Source: Clostridium sp. DSM 17811 | Lineage (GTDB): Bacteria > Bacillota > Clostridia > Clostridiales > Clostridiaceae | Reading direction: 5' to 3' | Assembly: GCF_018861905.1 (NCBI RefSeq) | Contig: NZ_JAHLDU010000003.1 | Coordinates: forward strand, 243,969 to 307,968 | DNA length: 64,000 nt | Shown here: positions 53,257-61,890 of the stretch, piece by piece | Numbering within the stretch: position 1 is the stretch's first letter | How the letters are laid out: every line of letters starts with the position of its first letter | The notes under the pieces: generated by a model | What the model saw: only the letters and a program-made list of their open reading frames with translations | Database searches by the model: none | What the model was told of the DNA's origin: nothing | Program-made: the position numbers and the translations under genes

Positions 53257-54456
53257 TTATATAACCTCGTTGTCTAAATTTGCACCAGCAAATTGACTAT
53301 TATAAAGGTCTGCATAGAAACCATTTTTAGCAAGAAGTTCATTATGACTCCCCATCTCAATAATACTTCCTTTATCCATAACTAAAATTAGCTCTGCATC
53401 TTTAATTGTAGAAAGTCTATGTGCAATTACAAAACTTGTTCTATTTTGCATAAGTTCTGTCATAGCCCTTTGTATATACACTTCTGTTCTAGAATCGACA
53501 CTACTTGTAGCTTCATCTAATATCATTATAGTTGGATTTGCAAGTATTGCGCGAGCTATAGTAAGAAGCTGTTTTTGACCTTGTGATATATTAGAAGCTT
53601 CTTCATTTAATATTGTATTATATCCATCTGGAAGAGTCTTAATAAAGTGATGTGCATGAGCAGCTCTTGCAGCTTGCATAGTTTCTTCCTCTGTTGCTCC
53701 AGCTCTACCATAGGAGATATTTTCCATTATAGTACTATTATTCTATCTGCAGCCATAACAGTTGCAACCCTCTGAGCAACAATAAGTACTGTAGCTTTAG
53801 ATGTTTCTATTTTGAGTGCCCCACGTAGTCTTGCGTCAGTTTTAAAATCAAGAGCTGAAAAACTATCATCAAAGATGTATATTTCAGGTTCTCTAACAAG
53901 GGTAGATTTACCTGAACCTGTACCACCAATTATAGCTGTTGTTTCGCCAGGTTTTACGCTAAAGTTTATGTGGCTAATTGCAGGTAGATCCGAACCCGGA
54001 TATCTAAAGCTTATGTTTTTAAACTCAACATAACCACTTTTCTTATTAGCCAATTTTGTATTCTCTGGATCTGTAATTTCAGGTTCCATTGCTAATACTT
54101 CATTTAAATGCACGTACTACTCTAATACCAATAAGAGATTCACGAAGCACTAGATTCAATTTATCTATTCTTATTTGCATTTTTTTAGATAGTGGTAACG
54201 AGGCCTTAAGAATCAGAATAATAATAATTGCTAGTATGGGGATTATCGCTGCAAAAATCCAAGTTAAAGAACTTTCTTCTTGTAAAGCCATAATAATACC
54301 GCCTAGCGCAGTTAGTGGAGCAAAAAGCAGAGTTGAAAAAACCATTACGGTTACTGTCTGAACCTGAGTGACATCATTTGTAGTCCTTGTTATAAGGGTA
54401 GCTGTACCAAGCTTATCAAACTCACTTTGCGAAAAATCTTCAATTTTAGAAAACAT
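53257..54456 (-). pseudogene. Collapsed heterodimeric ABC exporter genes
   Basis: Three frame pieces. 54456-54100: part of a transmembrane domain (LITRTTNDVTQVQ to RESLIGIRVVRAFK). 54113-53727: first nucleotide-binding domain with Walker A GGTGSGKSTLV joined directly to REPEIYIFDDSFSALD, so the Q-loop and signature are deleted. 53727-53257: the C-terminal half of a second ATPase, [53 protein letters not shown]. These are fragments of two adjacent MdlAB/YfiBC-type half-transporters fused by several deletions. Confidence 0.85.
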
Positions 54457-54492
54457 TTTACTACGAATAGTTCTACCTGTTTCAATTAAAAT

Positions 54493-55737
54493 TTATTTTT
54501 CATTACCAGCAGCTACTTCTTCATGTATGTCACATAAATTAAGTATTTCATCAACACCTTTTTTATACCCTCCAGCTTCTCTGAGTGATTTTCCGATTTT
54601 TTCACTGTTCATTTTAAAATTATCGCCAGTAAGAATCTTAACTACTGACTGCTTCAATATCTCAGGAGTAACTTTATCTTTATCAATAACAATGCCTGCA
54701 CCAAGCTGCGCTACTCTATTAGCCACAGCAGGTTGGTCAATTGTTTGAGGAATAAGAACCAATGGAACATCATAATACAGCCCTTCACTTGTACTATTCA
54801 TACCACCATGGGTAATAAACACATCTGCTTGTTTTAAAACCTTAAGTTGAGGTACATAATTACGAACTATAAAATTTGATGGAATAGATTTAAAAGCACT
54901 AATATCTGTGTTGTTACCTACAGACATAATAATCTTTGCATCCATATTACCAAAAGCTTTAAAGCAGCTTTCATAAAAATTAATAGAATTATTAAATATA
55001 GTACCTAAAGATATATAAATAAGTTTCTTTTTATTATTATTTTCTAAAGAAAAATCCATATCCTCATTTCTATCTGCTATTGATGGACCAATGAATTTAT
55101 ACCTCTCATCGAAACGTTCTCCATGAATTTGAAAATACTTAGAAGTATAAACAATATTGATCATCCCAGATCCATTAAATATAGTAGATAAATCAGGTAA
55201 TTTTATTCCATATTTTCCTTGTAGATGTGCAAAAAACTCTTTGTATAGTGGACTATTTGAAAATTCCTGTATTTTAGAACCCATCTCCTTGGTTTCTTCA
55301 CCCAAAATTTTTGTATTTTCATTCATTGCAAAAGTAGTAACAGAACAAATAGCAGGCACTTTTAATATTCTACCTAATTCGTTACCTATAAAAAACATTG
55401 AATCGTATATAATATAATCATATTGTTCACTGGAATTAAGTGCAGCTTCAATTATTTCTTCAATCATTTCTTTTAACGTATCAAGCATTTTAAACGGTGC
55501 TTCGACATTTTCTGGCATCTTAAATGGTGCTTCACCATTTGGGGGACCGAAGGTTTTAGGGAATTCCATAGTTTTATGCCCTATAAACGTAGCTCCTGCC
55601 TTTTCTATTTTCTCTCTAAACTCTTCACCCGCAATATACGTAACTTTTTTTCCTCTATTCATTAATTCTTTAACTAGACCTATAGTTGGGTTTATATGTC
55701 CTTCACCAAACACATTTATAAATAATACTCTTTTCAT
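54493..55737 (-). CDS. MGT-family (GT1) glycosyltransferase
   Basis: 414 residues, RBS AAGGGGATG. Start FINVFGEGHINPTIGLVKEL is the UGT acceptor-domain opening (His in GHxNP). The C-terminal donor-binding region reads NYVPQLKVLKQADVFITHGG then MNSTSEGLYYDVPLVLIPQ and DQPAVANRV. This is the macrolide/flavonoid glucosyltransferase (YjiC/OleD-like) pattern; it may inactivate antibiotics or natural products by glucosylation. Residues about 68-85 contain the duplicated hexapeptide EAPFKM. Confidence 0.9.
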   Translation of the reverse strand: MKRVLFINVFGEGHINPTIGLVKELMNRGKKVTYIAGEEFREKIEKAGATFIGHKTMEFPKTFGPPNGEAPFKMPENVEAPFKMLDTLKEMIEEIIEAALNSSEQYDYIIYDSMFFIGNELGRILKVPAICSVTTFAMNENTKILGEETKEMGSKIQEFSNSPLYKEFFAHLQGKYGIKLPDLSTIFNGSGMINIVYTSKYFQIHGERFDERYKFIGPSIADRNEDMDFSLENNNKKKLIYISLGTIFNNSINFYESCFKAFGNMDAKIIMSVGNNTDISAFKSIPSNFIVRNYVPQLKVLKQADVFITHGGMNSTSEGLYYDVPLVLIPQTIDQPAVANRVAQLGAGIVIDKDKVTPEILKQSVVKILTGDNFKMNSEKIGKSLREAGGYKKGVDEILNLCDIHEEVAAGNEK

Positions 55738-56060
55738 TTCTATACATCCCCTTATTTTATATTAATAATATATTGATTACTTTGAGATTTATTTTTAGTA
55801 TTTTATTGAATGGTACTAGTGCTTAAAATTTATTCAACCGCCTATCAAATTACTTCGTGTACGTATATTTCGTCCTCGTAGTATCTATACTACACTTCAA
55901 ATATAAAGATTTTCTTAAGCATATATTAAGATTTTATTAAGTTAATGAAAAACAAAATAGGTTTTACTTGTAAATACTTAGTACAGAAACATTTCGTGTA
56001 GGGGTACCGACAACATTTACGACAAAACCTACACTAAGATATAAAATATCAAACATATCG
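55738..56060. other. Intergenic with IS-associated repeat
   Basis: About 320 bp without a gene. The 28-bp repeat shared with 650-677 is at 56020-56047. No clear promoter could be assigned to the glycosyltransferase. Confidence 0.4.
56020..56047 (+). repeat. 28-bp repeat, copy 2
   Basis: 26 of 28 positions match 650-677. Reads in frame into the transposase remnant that follows. Confidence 0.5.
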
Positions 56061-56342
56061 GTACTGCAAAGATGGACAAACAAGTATAATAGTCATAGAG
56101 AAATAAAGGCAACAACGAAGGGAATGAGCCAATCTATGACAAATAGAAGAGGTACTTCTTTGAAAGAAAGAATTGAAATTGTATATTATTGTATTGCTCA
56201 AAATAACGACTATAAGCAAACTGCTGATGTTTACAACGTATCCTACGAGCAAGTATATCAGTGGGTTAAGAAATTAATGAAGAATATTAATAAAAATTTA
56301 AAAACAATAATGGCAGATTTAGACTTGATTTTATTGGCATGA
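56061..56342 (+). pseudogene. IS3-family transposase OrfA remnant
   Basis: Frame from about 56061: VLQRWTNKYNSHREIKATTKG, then RRGTSLKERIEIVYYCIAQN, NDYKQTADVYNVSYEQVYQW and VKKL. The last part is the helix-turn-helix of IS3/IS150-type OrfA (T-x2-ERIEIV-x-YCI-x-N-x-DYK). The following residues do not continue the family and no OrfB is present, so the element is dead. Confidence 0.75.
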
Positions 56343-56509
56343 AGTTAAAAAAAAAATATCTTTGGAATTTAATTCATCATTTTTGACCATATGCTTATTT
56401 ATTGTAATTATAGTATAATTAAACAAATGCTTTGATTTACAATAATTAAATATTATCGATTATTGTAAATCGTATAAAACAAATTTAGTTAAATGGGGAT
56501 GGAATAATA

Positions 56510-57043
56510 ATGATAGATTTATTTAGAGCGTTTTCTACAACAGAAGATTTTTTTTATGAAGGTGCATTTATTGCTAAAGTAAAATATAAACGTTTCAAAC
56601 CAAAATTAGATGAAGAAACTTATAGAAGTGAGGTTTTGAAAAGCAATGAAAAACTTTGTATAGCAAGCTGTAGCGGATATATTGAAAATGAAATTGCAGA
56701 AACATTAACTGTATATTTAATGATGAATGTAACTGTTAAAGAATCTGTTCAAACAGAAACGATTCAAGAGAAAGAGACTCTATGGCATAATTTTTCAAAA
56801 GAAGAAATTGCAGATTTTAGTCATCTAACAGGAGATACAAATTCTATTCATCTTACTGAGAATCCTGTTGTACAAGGGCTATTTATTTTGAAAGAACTTT
56901 GTAACACAACTAAAACAAATAAAATAGAAGTAAAATATATTTATCCTGTTTATGGTGATAAATCAGTTTTTTTAAAACAAGAAGGAAATCTTATCAAGGG
57001 TTTTAGTAATGGGATAGTATGCTTTAAAGCAACCATATTTTAA
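56510..57043 (+). CDS. MaoC-like (hot-dog) dehydratase-domain protein
   Basis: 177 residues. The C-terminal part has the MaoC hydratase motif FSKEEIADFSHLTGDTNSIH, with the catalytic Asp/His pair (GD-x-NSIH), followed by VVQGLFILKEL. The N-terminal 85 residues form a second, degenerate hot-dog-like region (VKYKRFKPKLDEETYRSE). Possibly an enoyl-CoA hydratase-like or thioesterase-like enzyme. Followed by a nitroreductase gene 43 bp away. Confidence 0.7.
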   Translation: MIDLFRAFSTTEDFFYEGAFIAKVKYKRFKPKLDEETYRSEVLKSNEKLCIASCSGYIENEIAETLTVYLMMNVTVKESVQTETIQEKETLWHNFSKEEIADFSHLTGDTNSIHLTENPVVQGLFILKELCNTTKTNKIEVKYIYPVYGDKSVFLKQEGNLIKGFSNGIVCFKATIF

Positions 57044-57086
57044 AATATTCAATCTAATATAAATATTGCATAAAGGGAGTGTTAAA

Positions 57087-57611
57087 ATGGATTCAGTGAT
57101 GTCATGTATATTAGATCGTAGAAGTGTTCGGACATATAATTCAAAAGAAGTAAGTAAAGATGCTGTTATACAAATATTAACTGCAGCTAATTGGGCTCCA
57201 TCTGGTAACAATATGCAACCTTGGAGGTTCTCTGTAGTAATTAATAATAAAGAAATGATAAAAAAAATATCTTCACTTACTGTATACCATAATTGGGTGG
57301 AAAACACCCCTTGTTTGATAGCAGTCTTTCTAGATACCAAATCTTTAGATGATAAAATTCCAAACATTTACTTGAAACATTCTCAATCAATAGGGGCAGC
57401 AATACAAAATATGCTACTTGCTGCACATGAACTTGGTTTAGGGACTTGCTGGATTGGAGAAATATTAAAGAATGAAGATAAGGTACGAGAATTATTAGGA
57501 GTTTCAGAGGACTTGCAGTTAATGGCTGTTATATCTGTTGGGTATTCCAGTAGAAAAGATTTAAAATCTAAGAGAAATGATATCTCTGAAAATATTGTAA
57601 GCTGGTTATAA
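57087..57611 (+). CDS. Nitroreductase family protein
   Basis: 174 residues from ATG 57087 behind AAAGGGAGTG. FMN-binding N-terminus ILDRRSVRTYNSKEVSKD, then AANWAPSGNNMQPWRF, SIGAAIQNMLLAAHELGLGTCWIG and a terminal VGYSSRK. These flavoproteins reduce nitro groups, quinones or enals with NAD(P)H. Substrate unknown. Confidence 0.92.
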   Translation: MDSVMSCILDRRSVRTYNSKEVSKDAVIQILTAANWAPSGNNMQPWRFSVVINNKEMIKKISSLTVYHNWVENTPCLIAVFLDTKSLDDKIPNIYLKHSQSIGAAIQNMLLAAHELGLGTCWIGEILKNEDKVRELLGVSEDLQLMAVISVGYSSRKDLKSKRNDISENIVSWL

Positions 57612-57637
57612 ATTTAAAGATTAGGAGAAATAATAAA

Positions 57638-58207
57638 ATGAAAAGTACTAATATCTATGCTATTCATGGTTATACATCTTCCAGCCAGGCAGAATGGTTT
57701 CCCTGGCTGAAAGAACAGTTTAAAAATAGTCCTATTAAAATTGATATTTTCAATATGCCTGATTCCGGGGATCCACACCTTGAACCTTGGCTTAAACATC
57801 TTCGTAAAAATGTTTTGGATATTGATGAAAATACGATATTTATCGGTCATAGTCTTGGATGTGTTACGATACTGCGCTATATTCTCGAAAAAAACATAAA
57901 AATCAAAGGTGCAATACTTGTTTCAGGTTTCATAAATGAAAACCCGATGGATGAACAAACAGAAGGCCTCCAAGAATTTGTAGATGGATCACTTGACATT
58001 GCAAGAATAAAAAGTCTAATTTCATCAAGAATTGTTATTACTGCAACAGATGATGATATTGTCCCAACCGAAGCAACACAAAAATTAGCCAAAGTGTTAG
58101 ATGCAAATCTTATTATTCTTTCATCAGGAAAGCATTTTATTGCTCGTGATGGATATACTGATTTCCCTGTTTTATTGAATGAAATCCAGAAATTGATTAA
58201 CGATTAA
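57638..58207 (+). CDS. RBBP9/YdeN-family alpha/beta hydrolase
   Basis: 189 residues. Opening YAIHGYTSSSQAEWFPWLKE, nucleophile elbow FIGHSLGCVTILRYI (Ser near 74), acid region TATDDDIVPTEAT and catalytic His in SSGKHFIARDGYTDFP. Length and the SxAEWFPWL motif are typical of the RBBP9/YdeN serine hydrolases. Third gene of a compact run with MaoC-like and nitroreductase genes. Confidence 0.9.
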   Translation: MKSTNIYAIHGYTSSSQAEWFPWLKEQFKNSPIKIDIFNMPDSGDPHLEPWLKHLRKNVLDIDENTIFIGHSLGCVTILRYILEKNIKIKGAILVSGFINENPMDEQTEGLQEFVDGSLDIARIKSLISSRIVITATDDDIVPTEATQKLAKVLDANLIILSSGKHFIARDGYTDFPVLLNEIQKLIND

Positions 58208-58228
58208 TATTATCCTTAGATATATTAT

Positions 58229-58279
58229 ATGAAAATCAAAAAAGTTATTATACCGGTAGCAGGACTTGGAACAAGGTAA
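58229..58279 (+). pseudogene. galU N-terminal fragment
   Basis: ATG 58229 encodes MKIKKVIIPVAGLGTR then TAA. This is the nucleotide-binding start of UTP-glucose-1-phosphate uridylyltransferase (normally about 290 residues, continuing F-L-P-A-T). The fragment ends 19 bp before a dif-like core, so the break may record a recombination event. Confidence 0.75.
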
Positions 58280-58297
58280 CGGTATAGTTAATTCAAA

Positions 58298-58325
58298 TAG
58301 ACAGGTTATGTCTATAATGGAAAAA
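58298..58325 (+). repeat. Orphan dif-like core site (TGTCTA class)
   Basis: TAGACAGGTTA / TGTCTA / TAATGGAAAAA. Left arm and centre match those at 26964 and 42339; the right arm has lost its GT end. Lies 103 bp upstream of a GNAT gene, the usual distance in the arrays. Confidence 0.65.
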
Positions 58326-58427
58326 TGAATATTTAATTAATGAATGTAGGGGGAAAGAATAACAGAGATATATCGACTATGCAAGAAAGTGCGAATTTAT
58401 TAAAATCTTTTTAAAGGGGAAAAAGAG

Positions 58428-58949
58428 ATGGATATTATTAAGGGGAAGAAACAAGACCTATCAGGCATTCTTGATATAATTTCTAACTGTATAAAACATA
58501 TGGAGAGTCAAAGCATATATCAGTGGAATAAATTTTATCCAAATTCGGATATTATTGAAAATGATATTAAGAGTGAGCATTGTTACGTTTTAAAGGATAA
58601 TGGCAAGTATATAGCATATGTGGCAATAAATGAAGAACAAGCTCCAGAATACAGTCAAATAAACTGGTTTACTGATGGTATAAAGGTATTAGTTATTCAT
58701 AGATTGTCTGTTCATCCGGAATCTCAGGGAATGGGTATTGCAAAAAAAATGTTAAAGTTTATTGAAGAGGTAGCTACTAAAAATAACTATTCATGTATTA
58801 GATTGGATGCTTATAGTGGAAATGAAACAGCACTTAAATTATATGAGAATTTTGGTTATAAAAAAGTGGGGCAGGTATATTTTCCTTGGAGAGACATTCC
58901 TTTCTATTGTTATGAGAAAAATATAAACAGTACTTTGTTATGCTATTGA
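58428..58949 (+). CDS. GNAT-family N-acetyltransferase
   Basis: 173 residues, RBS AAAGGGGAAAAAGAG. Motif A LSVHPESQGMGIAKKMLKFI (Q-x2-G-x-G/A CoA-binding loop) and motif B RLDAYSGNETALKLYENFGY. N-terminal part KQDLSGILDIISNCIKHMES typical of stand-alone GNATs. Acceptor unknown. Organised as a cassette behind the dif-like site at 58298. Confidence 0.9.
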   Translation: MDIIKGKKQDLSGILDIISNCIKHMESQSIYQWNKFYPNSDIIENDIKSEHCYVLKDNGKYIAYVAINEEQAPEYSQINWFTDGIKVLVIHRLSVHPESQGMGIAKKMLKFIEEVATKNNYSCIRLDAYSGNETALKLYENFGYKKVGQVYFPWRDIPFYCYEKNINSTLLCY

Positions 58950-59089
58950 ATTAGAAAAGTTGTTCTATAAATATGACTATTTTGTAAACTTTTATATTTT
59001 AAGCCTCCATTATACCACAAAACAAGGAAAATTTCAAGCCTTGTACTGTTGATAATGAAGTGGTATTAATTATTAGAGGTGATAATTTT

Positions 59090-60004
59090 ATGGAGCAAAA
59101 AAGCATGACCGCATTGATAAGCGCATTTTCAAGGGCATATCATTCACTGCAAAATACAGATAAAGTATTTGATGATTATTTGGCAAAAGACATTTTAACT
59201 GAGAACGAATACGAACAAATTTCAAGTAATATGTCAAAAGGAATCAATTTTTTTAATCCATCATTTGATGGTACACAGAAAGAAGCACTACATTGGATTG
59301 TAGATAATCAGTTATCTCCAACACCACTTGGTAGATCAGCATTTGCGGAAAAAGCACTTCAAAATGCTGTGAGAGGTGGCGCAAAACAATATGTAATTTT
59401 CGCTGCCGGTTATGATACATTTGCATATCGTCAGCCTGATTGGGCATCAACCATTCAAATTTTTGAACTTGACCATCCGGCCACTGGTTCTGACAAACAA
59501 AAGCGTATTCAATCAGTATTATCAGAAAAACCTACCAATCTGCACTACGTATCAGTTGATTTTACAGAAAACAACTGGGAAAGCAATTTAATTGCTTGCC
59601 TTGAATTTGATCAAAGTAAAATCAGTTTTTGCAGTTTGCTTGGGATAAGCTACTATTTGTCTAAGAGGACTTTTGCTGAAACACTCAACACTATTTCATG
59701 TATTGTGCCAAAAGGTAGTGTTATTATTTTTGATTATCCAGATGAGGATTCATATACCACGAAAGCAGGAGAACGAACAAAAAAACAAGTAGCACTGGCT
59801 AGTGGGGCTAATGAGAAAATGCTTGCAAGCTATTCCTATTCAGAGCTTAAAAATTTATTAGCTGATAGTAATTTCTTGATTCATGAGCATTTGACACCAA
59901 ATGAAATAACAGAGCAGTATTTCAAAAAATATAATAAATTAAATCCAGAGCATCCTATAACAGCATTTGATAATGTAAATTATTGTTTGGCAGTGAAAAG
60001 CTAA
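59090..60004 (+). CDS. Leucine carboxyl methyltransferase-like SAM methyltransferase
   Basis: 304 residues from ATG 59090 (RBS TAGAGGTG). SAM-binding motif QYVIFAAGYDTFAYRQPDW, then IFELDHPATGSDKQKRI, VSVDFTENNW and FCSLLGISYYLSKRTFAETL. The AAGYDTFAYR plus ELDHP pair is diagnostic of the LCM/PPM1 family. Often found in natural-product or resistance settings; target unknown. Confidence 0.88.
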   Translation: MEQKSMTALISAFSRAYHSLQNTDKVFDDYLAKDILTENEYEQISSNMSKGINFFNPSFDGTQKEALHWIVDNQLSPTPLGRSAFAEKALQNAVRGGAKQYVIFAAGYDTFAYRQPDWASTIQIFELDHPATGSDKQKRIQSVLSEKPTNLHYVSVDFTENNWESNLIACLEFDQSKISFCSLLGISYYLSKRTFAETLNTISCIVPKGSVIIFDYPDEDSYTTKAGERTKKQVALASGANEKMLASYSYSELKNLLADSNFLIHEHLTPNEITEQYFKKYNKLNPEHPITAFDNVNYCLAVKS

Positions 60005-60045
60005 AATAAGAATAATTTAATAATAGCTAAGTATAAATGGAAGTA

Positions 60046-60090
60046 AAAATGAGTAGCCCTTGAGAATATTCAGGGGCTACTCATTTTCTA
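60046..60090. terminator. Bidirectional terminator
   Basis: AAAATGAGTAGCCCTTGA (60046-60063) pairs with TCAGGGGCTACTCATTTT (60070-60087), one wobble, loop of 6 nt, then CTATT. Serves the methyltransferase and the convergent pectate lyase genes. Confidence 0.88.
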
Positions 60091-60099
60091 TTGTAGTAA

Positions 60100-61371
60100 C
60101 TATTTCCAGAAGCTAAAGTTCATTTGTGTTGGGATTTTGTTTGAAGTAAGTTCTTGTCTCATTTTTGCCATAGCACTATTAACTTCTGATCTAATAGCTG
60201 TCTGATTTGCTGTGCTTGCAATTGTGATATTTCCACCACTAGGAGCTTTTAGGCTCTTTGAGGAGAATGCCTGTGCATTTATGAATGTACCAGCTTTCAT
60301 AAGGTCAAGTACATAATCTCCACTTACATTACCTAAACCCATACCATTTGTAAGGTTTATTGTGCCAGTACCATTATTTTCATCAAAGCCCTTTGACATA
60401 TTGTCTACTGCTAAACAGTTAGTAAGATTTTTAACACCATTTGTCTGTGCACCATATTTTGATGAACCTGATCCCATCTTAAAGCCATTACCGTTACCTT
60501 TGCAAGTACCTACCGTCATATTTGTATCCACGGGAAGTCCTTGTGCTTTGTCATATGCTCCACTGAATACTGTAGCATCACCACAGTGATATGCTACGCA
60601 GTATTGATAAGTTACGTCACTGCTACCTATAGCAAAGCTGTCCCAAGCGTCATCAGAGTTTTCAGCAGATACACAGTATGAGAATACAGTACCTGTTCCA
60701 AGGTAAAGTTTTGCTGCAAATCCGTCCGCATTTCCGCCAGTTGTAAGTATGTCAAAGTTTCTGTAAGATACACACCCAGTTACGTGAGTGTTGTTTGGAC
60801 GTACACTAACTCCTGCTGATTCAAGTGATTCACTACCTGAAATCTGAAGACCTGCATCTCCATTGTAACGGAATACGCAGTTAACAATTGAATTGTTATC
60901 AGGCTTTCCAGCATTTGCCACAGTTGGTTTTACACTGGCATTATAATATGGCTTTATGAGCATACCGTTGTCATATGCTTTTTGGATTATTAGTCCTTTT
61001 ATTGTGTAGCTACCGCCAGTGATTCTAAAGCCTGTATATGCATCACCTGTTGTTTTTGGACTTAATTTCTTTGATGCTTCTTTGAAAGTTGTAAAGTCAA
61101 GTACTGGAGTGTAACCAGCTGCAGCTTGGATAGTAATACCAGAAGCTAATTTATCAAGTACAATCTGACTTGTACAGTCAAGCGTATTTGCTGCAATTTG
61201 TATTGTTTCACCAGTAGTTGCCGATGCAATAGCGGTTTGTAAGCTATTAAAGTCTTTAACTGTAACAGTAGCGGGTGTTACTGCAAATGATTGGCTAACA
61301 GGGTAAAATGCTAAGCTGCACACCATGGATAGTGATAGGAAAACTCCTGATAATGATCTCATTCTTTTCAT
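60100..61371 (-). CDS. Secreted pectate lyase, polysaccharide lyase family 9-like
   Basis: 423 residues. Signal peptide 1-30 (MKRMRSLSGVFLSLSMVCSL... SQSFA). Beta-helix body: FNSLQTAIASATTGETIQIA, FRITGGSYTIKGLIIQKAYDNG, FRYNGDAGLQISG, GNADGFAAKLYLGTG, SAENSDDAWDSFAIG and GNGFKMGSG. The Ca-binding Asp cluster (NADGF, NSDDAWD) and the GNGFKMG strand are the PelL/PelX family-9 features. Cleaves pectate/polygalacturonate outside the cell. A cre-like site lies about 110 bp upstream. Confidence 0.88.
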   Translation of the reverse strand: MKRMRSLSGVFLSLSMVCSLAFYPVSQSFAVTPATVTVKDFNSLQTAIASATTGETIQIAANTLDCTSQIVLDKLASGITIQAAAGYTPVLDFTTFKEASKKLSPKTTGDAYTGFRITGGSYTIKGLIIQKAYDNGMLIKPYYNASVKPTVANAGKPDNNSIVNCVFRYNGDAGLQISGSESLESAGVSVRPNNTHVTGCVSYRNFDILTTGGNADGFAAKLYLGTGTVFSYCVSAENSDDAWDSFAIGSSDVTYQYCVAYHCGDATVFSGAYDKAQGLPVDTNMTVGTCKGNGNGFKMGSGSSKYGAQTNGVKNLTNCLAVDNMSKGFDENNGTGTINLTNGMGLGNVSGDYVLDLMKAGTFINAQAFSSKSLKAPSGGNITIASTANQTAIRSEVNSAMAKMRQELTSNKIPTQMNFSFWK

Positions 61372-61890
61372 AAATAATTCCTCCGTATTTTTTTATTTAT
61401 TCTTAAGTTAAGGTTGTACCTAAAACTTATGGAATCATGTTTGTATTTTTGTACCAAGAGAGAAAATCTTTTGCTAGATAAAACGTTTTCATTGTTGTCA
61501 TCTCTGATATAAGAGTGCCTTTAATATTAATGCTACTTTATAATAATTTTTATTCAACATTTATACATTATAGTTTAATTTTCAATGTTATGTAATCATT
61601 TACTTATATGTATTTTATCTTATGCAATTTTGAAATTCAAGACATTTGTTCTAAAATTAAAAAAGATTCGTTAGTGCTTATATTACATATTAATGTAATA
61701 TATGTTATCATAACCTATATTTGCATAACCTTACAACTGAGAGTATAATTTAATTATTCTTAAACCAGTATATAATGAGGGCTATTTATAATAAAAAGAA
61801 TTACTATATCTGGATGTGGTAATAACCAAGACAAAAAAGGGAGGTTACTATTCAATTTACTTTAAAATGGAAATATTTAGGAGGAACTAT
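61372..61890. other. Divergent intergenic region between pectate lyase and amidase
   Basis: About 520 bp without a gene. It holds the cre-like box at 61478-61492. TATTACATATTAATGTAATATA near 61679-61700 is a palindromic stretch (arms TATTACAT / ATGTAATA) of unknown function. AGGAGG at 61880 is the amidase RBS. Confidence 0.45.
61478..61492 (-). promoter_or_regulatory. Candidate CcpA (cre) site upstream of pectate lyase
   Basis: On the minus strand ATGAAAACGTTTTAT matches the cre consensus WTGNAANCGNWNNCW except at one or two end positions. Catabolite repression of a pectate lyase would make sense. Position about 107 bp upstream of the start codon fits a promoter-proximal operator. Confidence 0.5.

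Noticed and set aside
54368..54748. 126-residue plus-strand frame across the glycosyltransferase and ABC fragment ends
   Set aside because: Antisense to clear coding sequence on both sides, no RBS, low-complexity translation.
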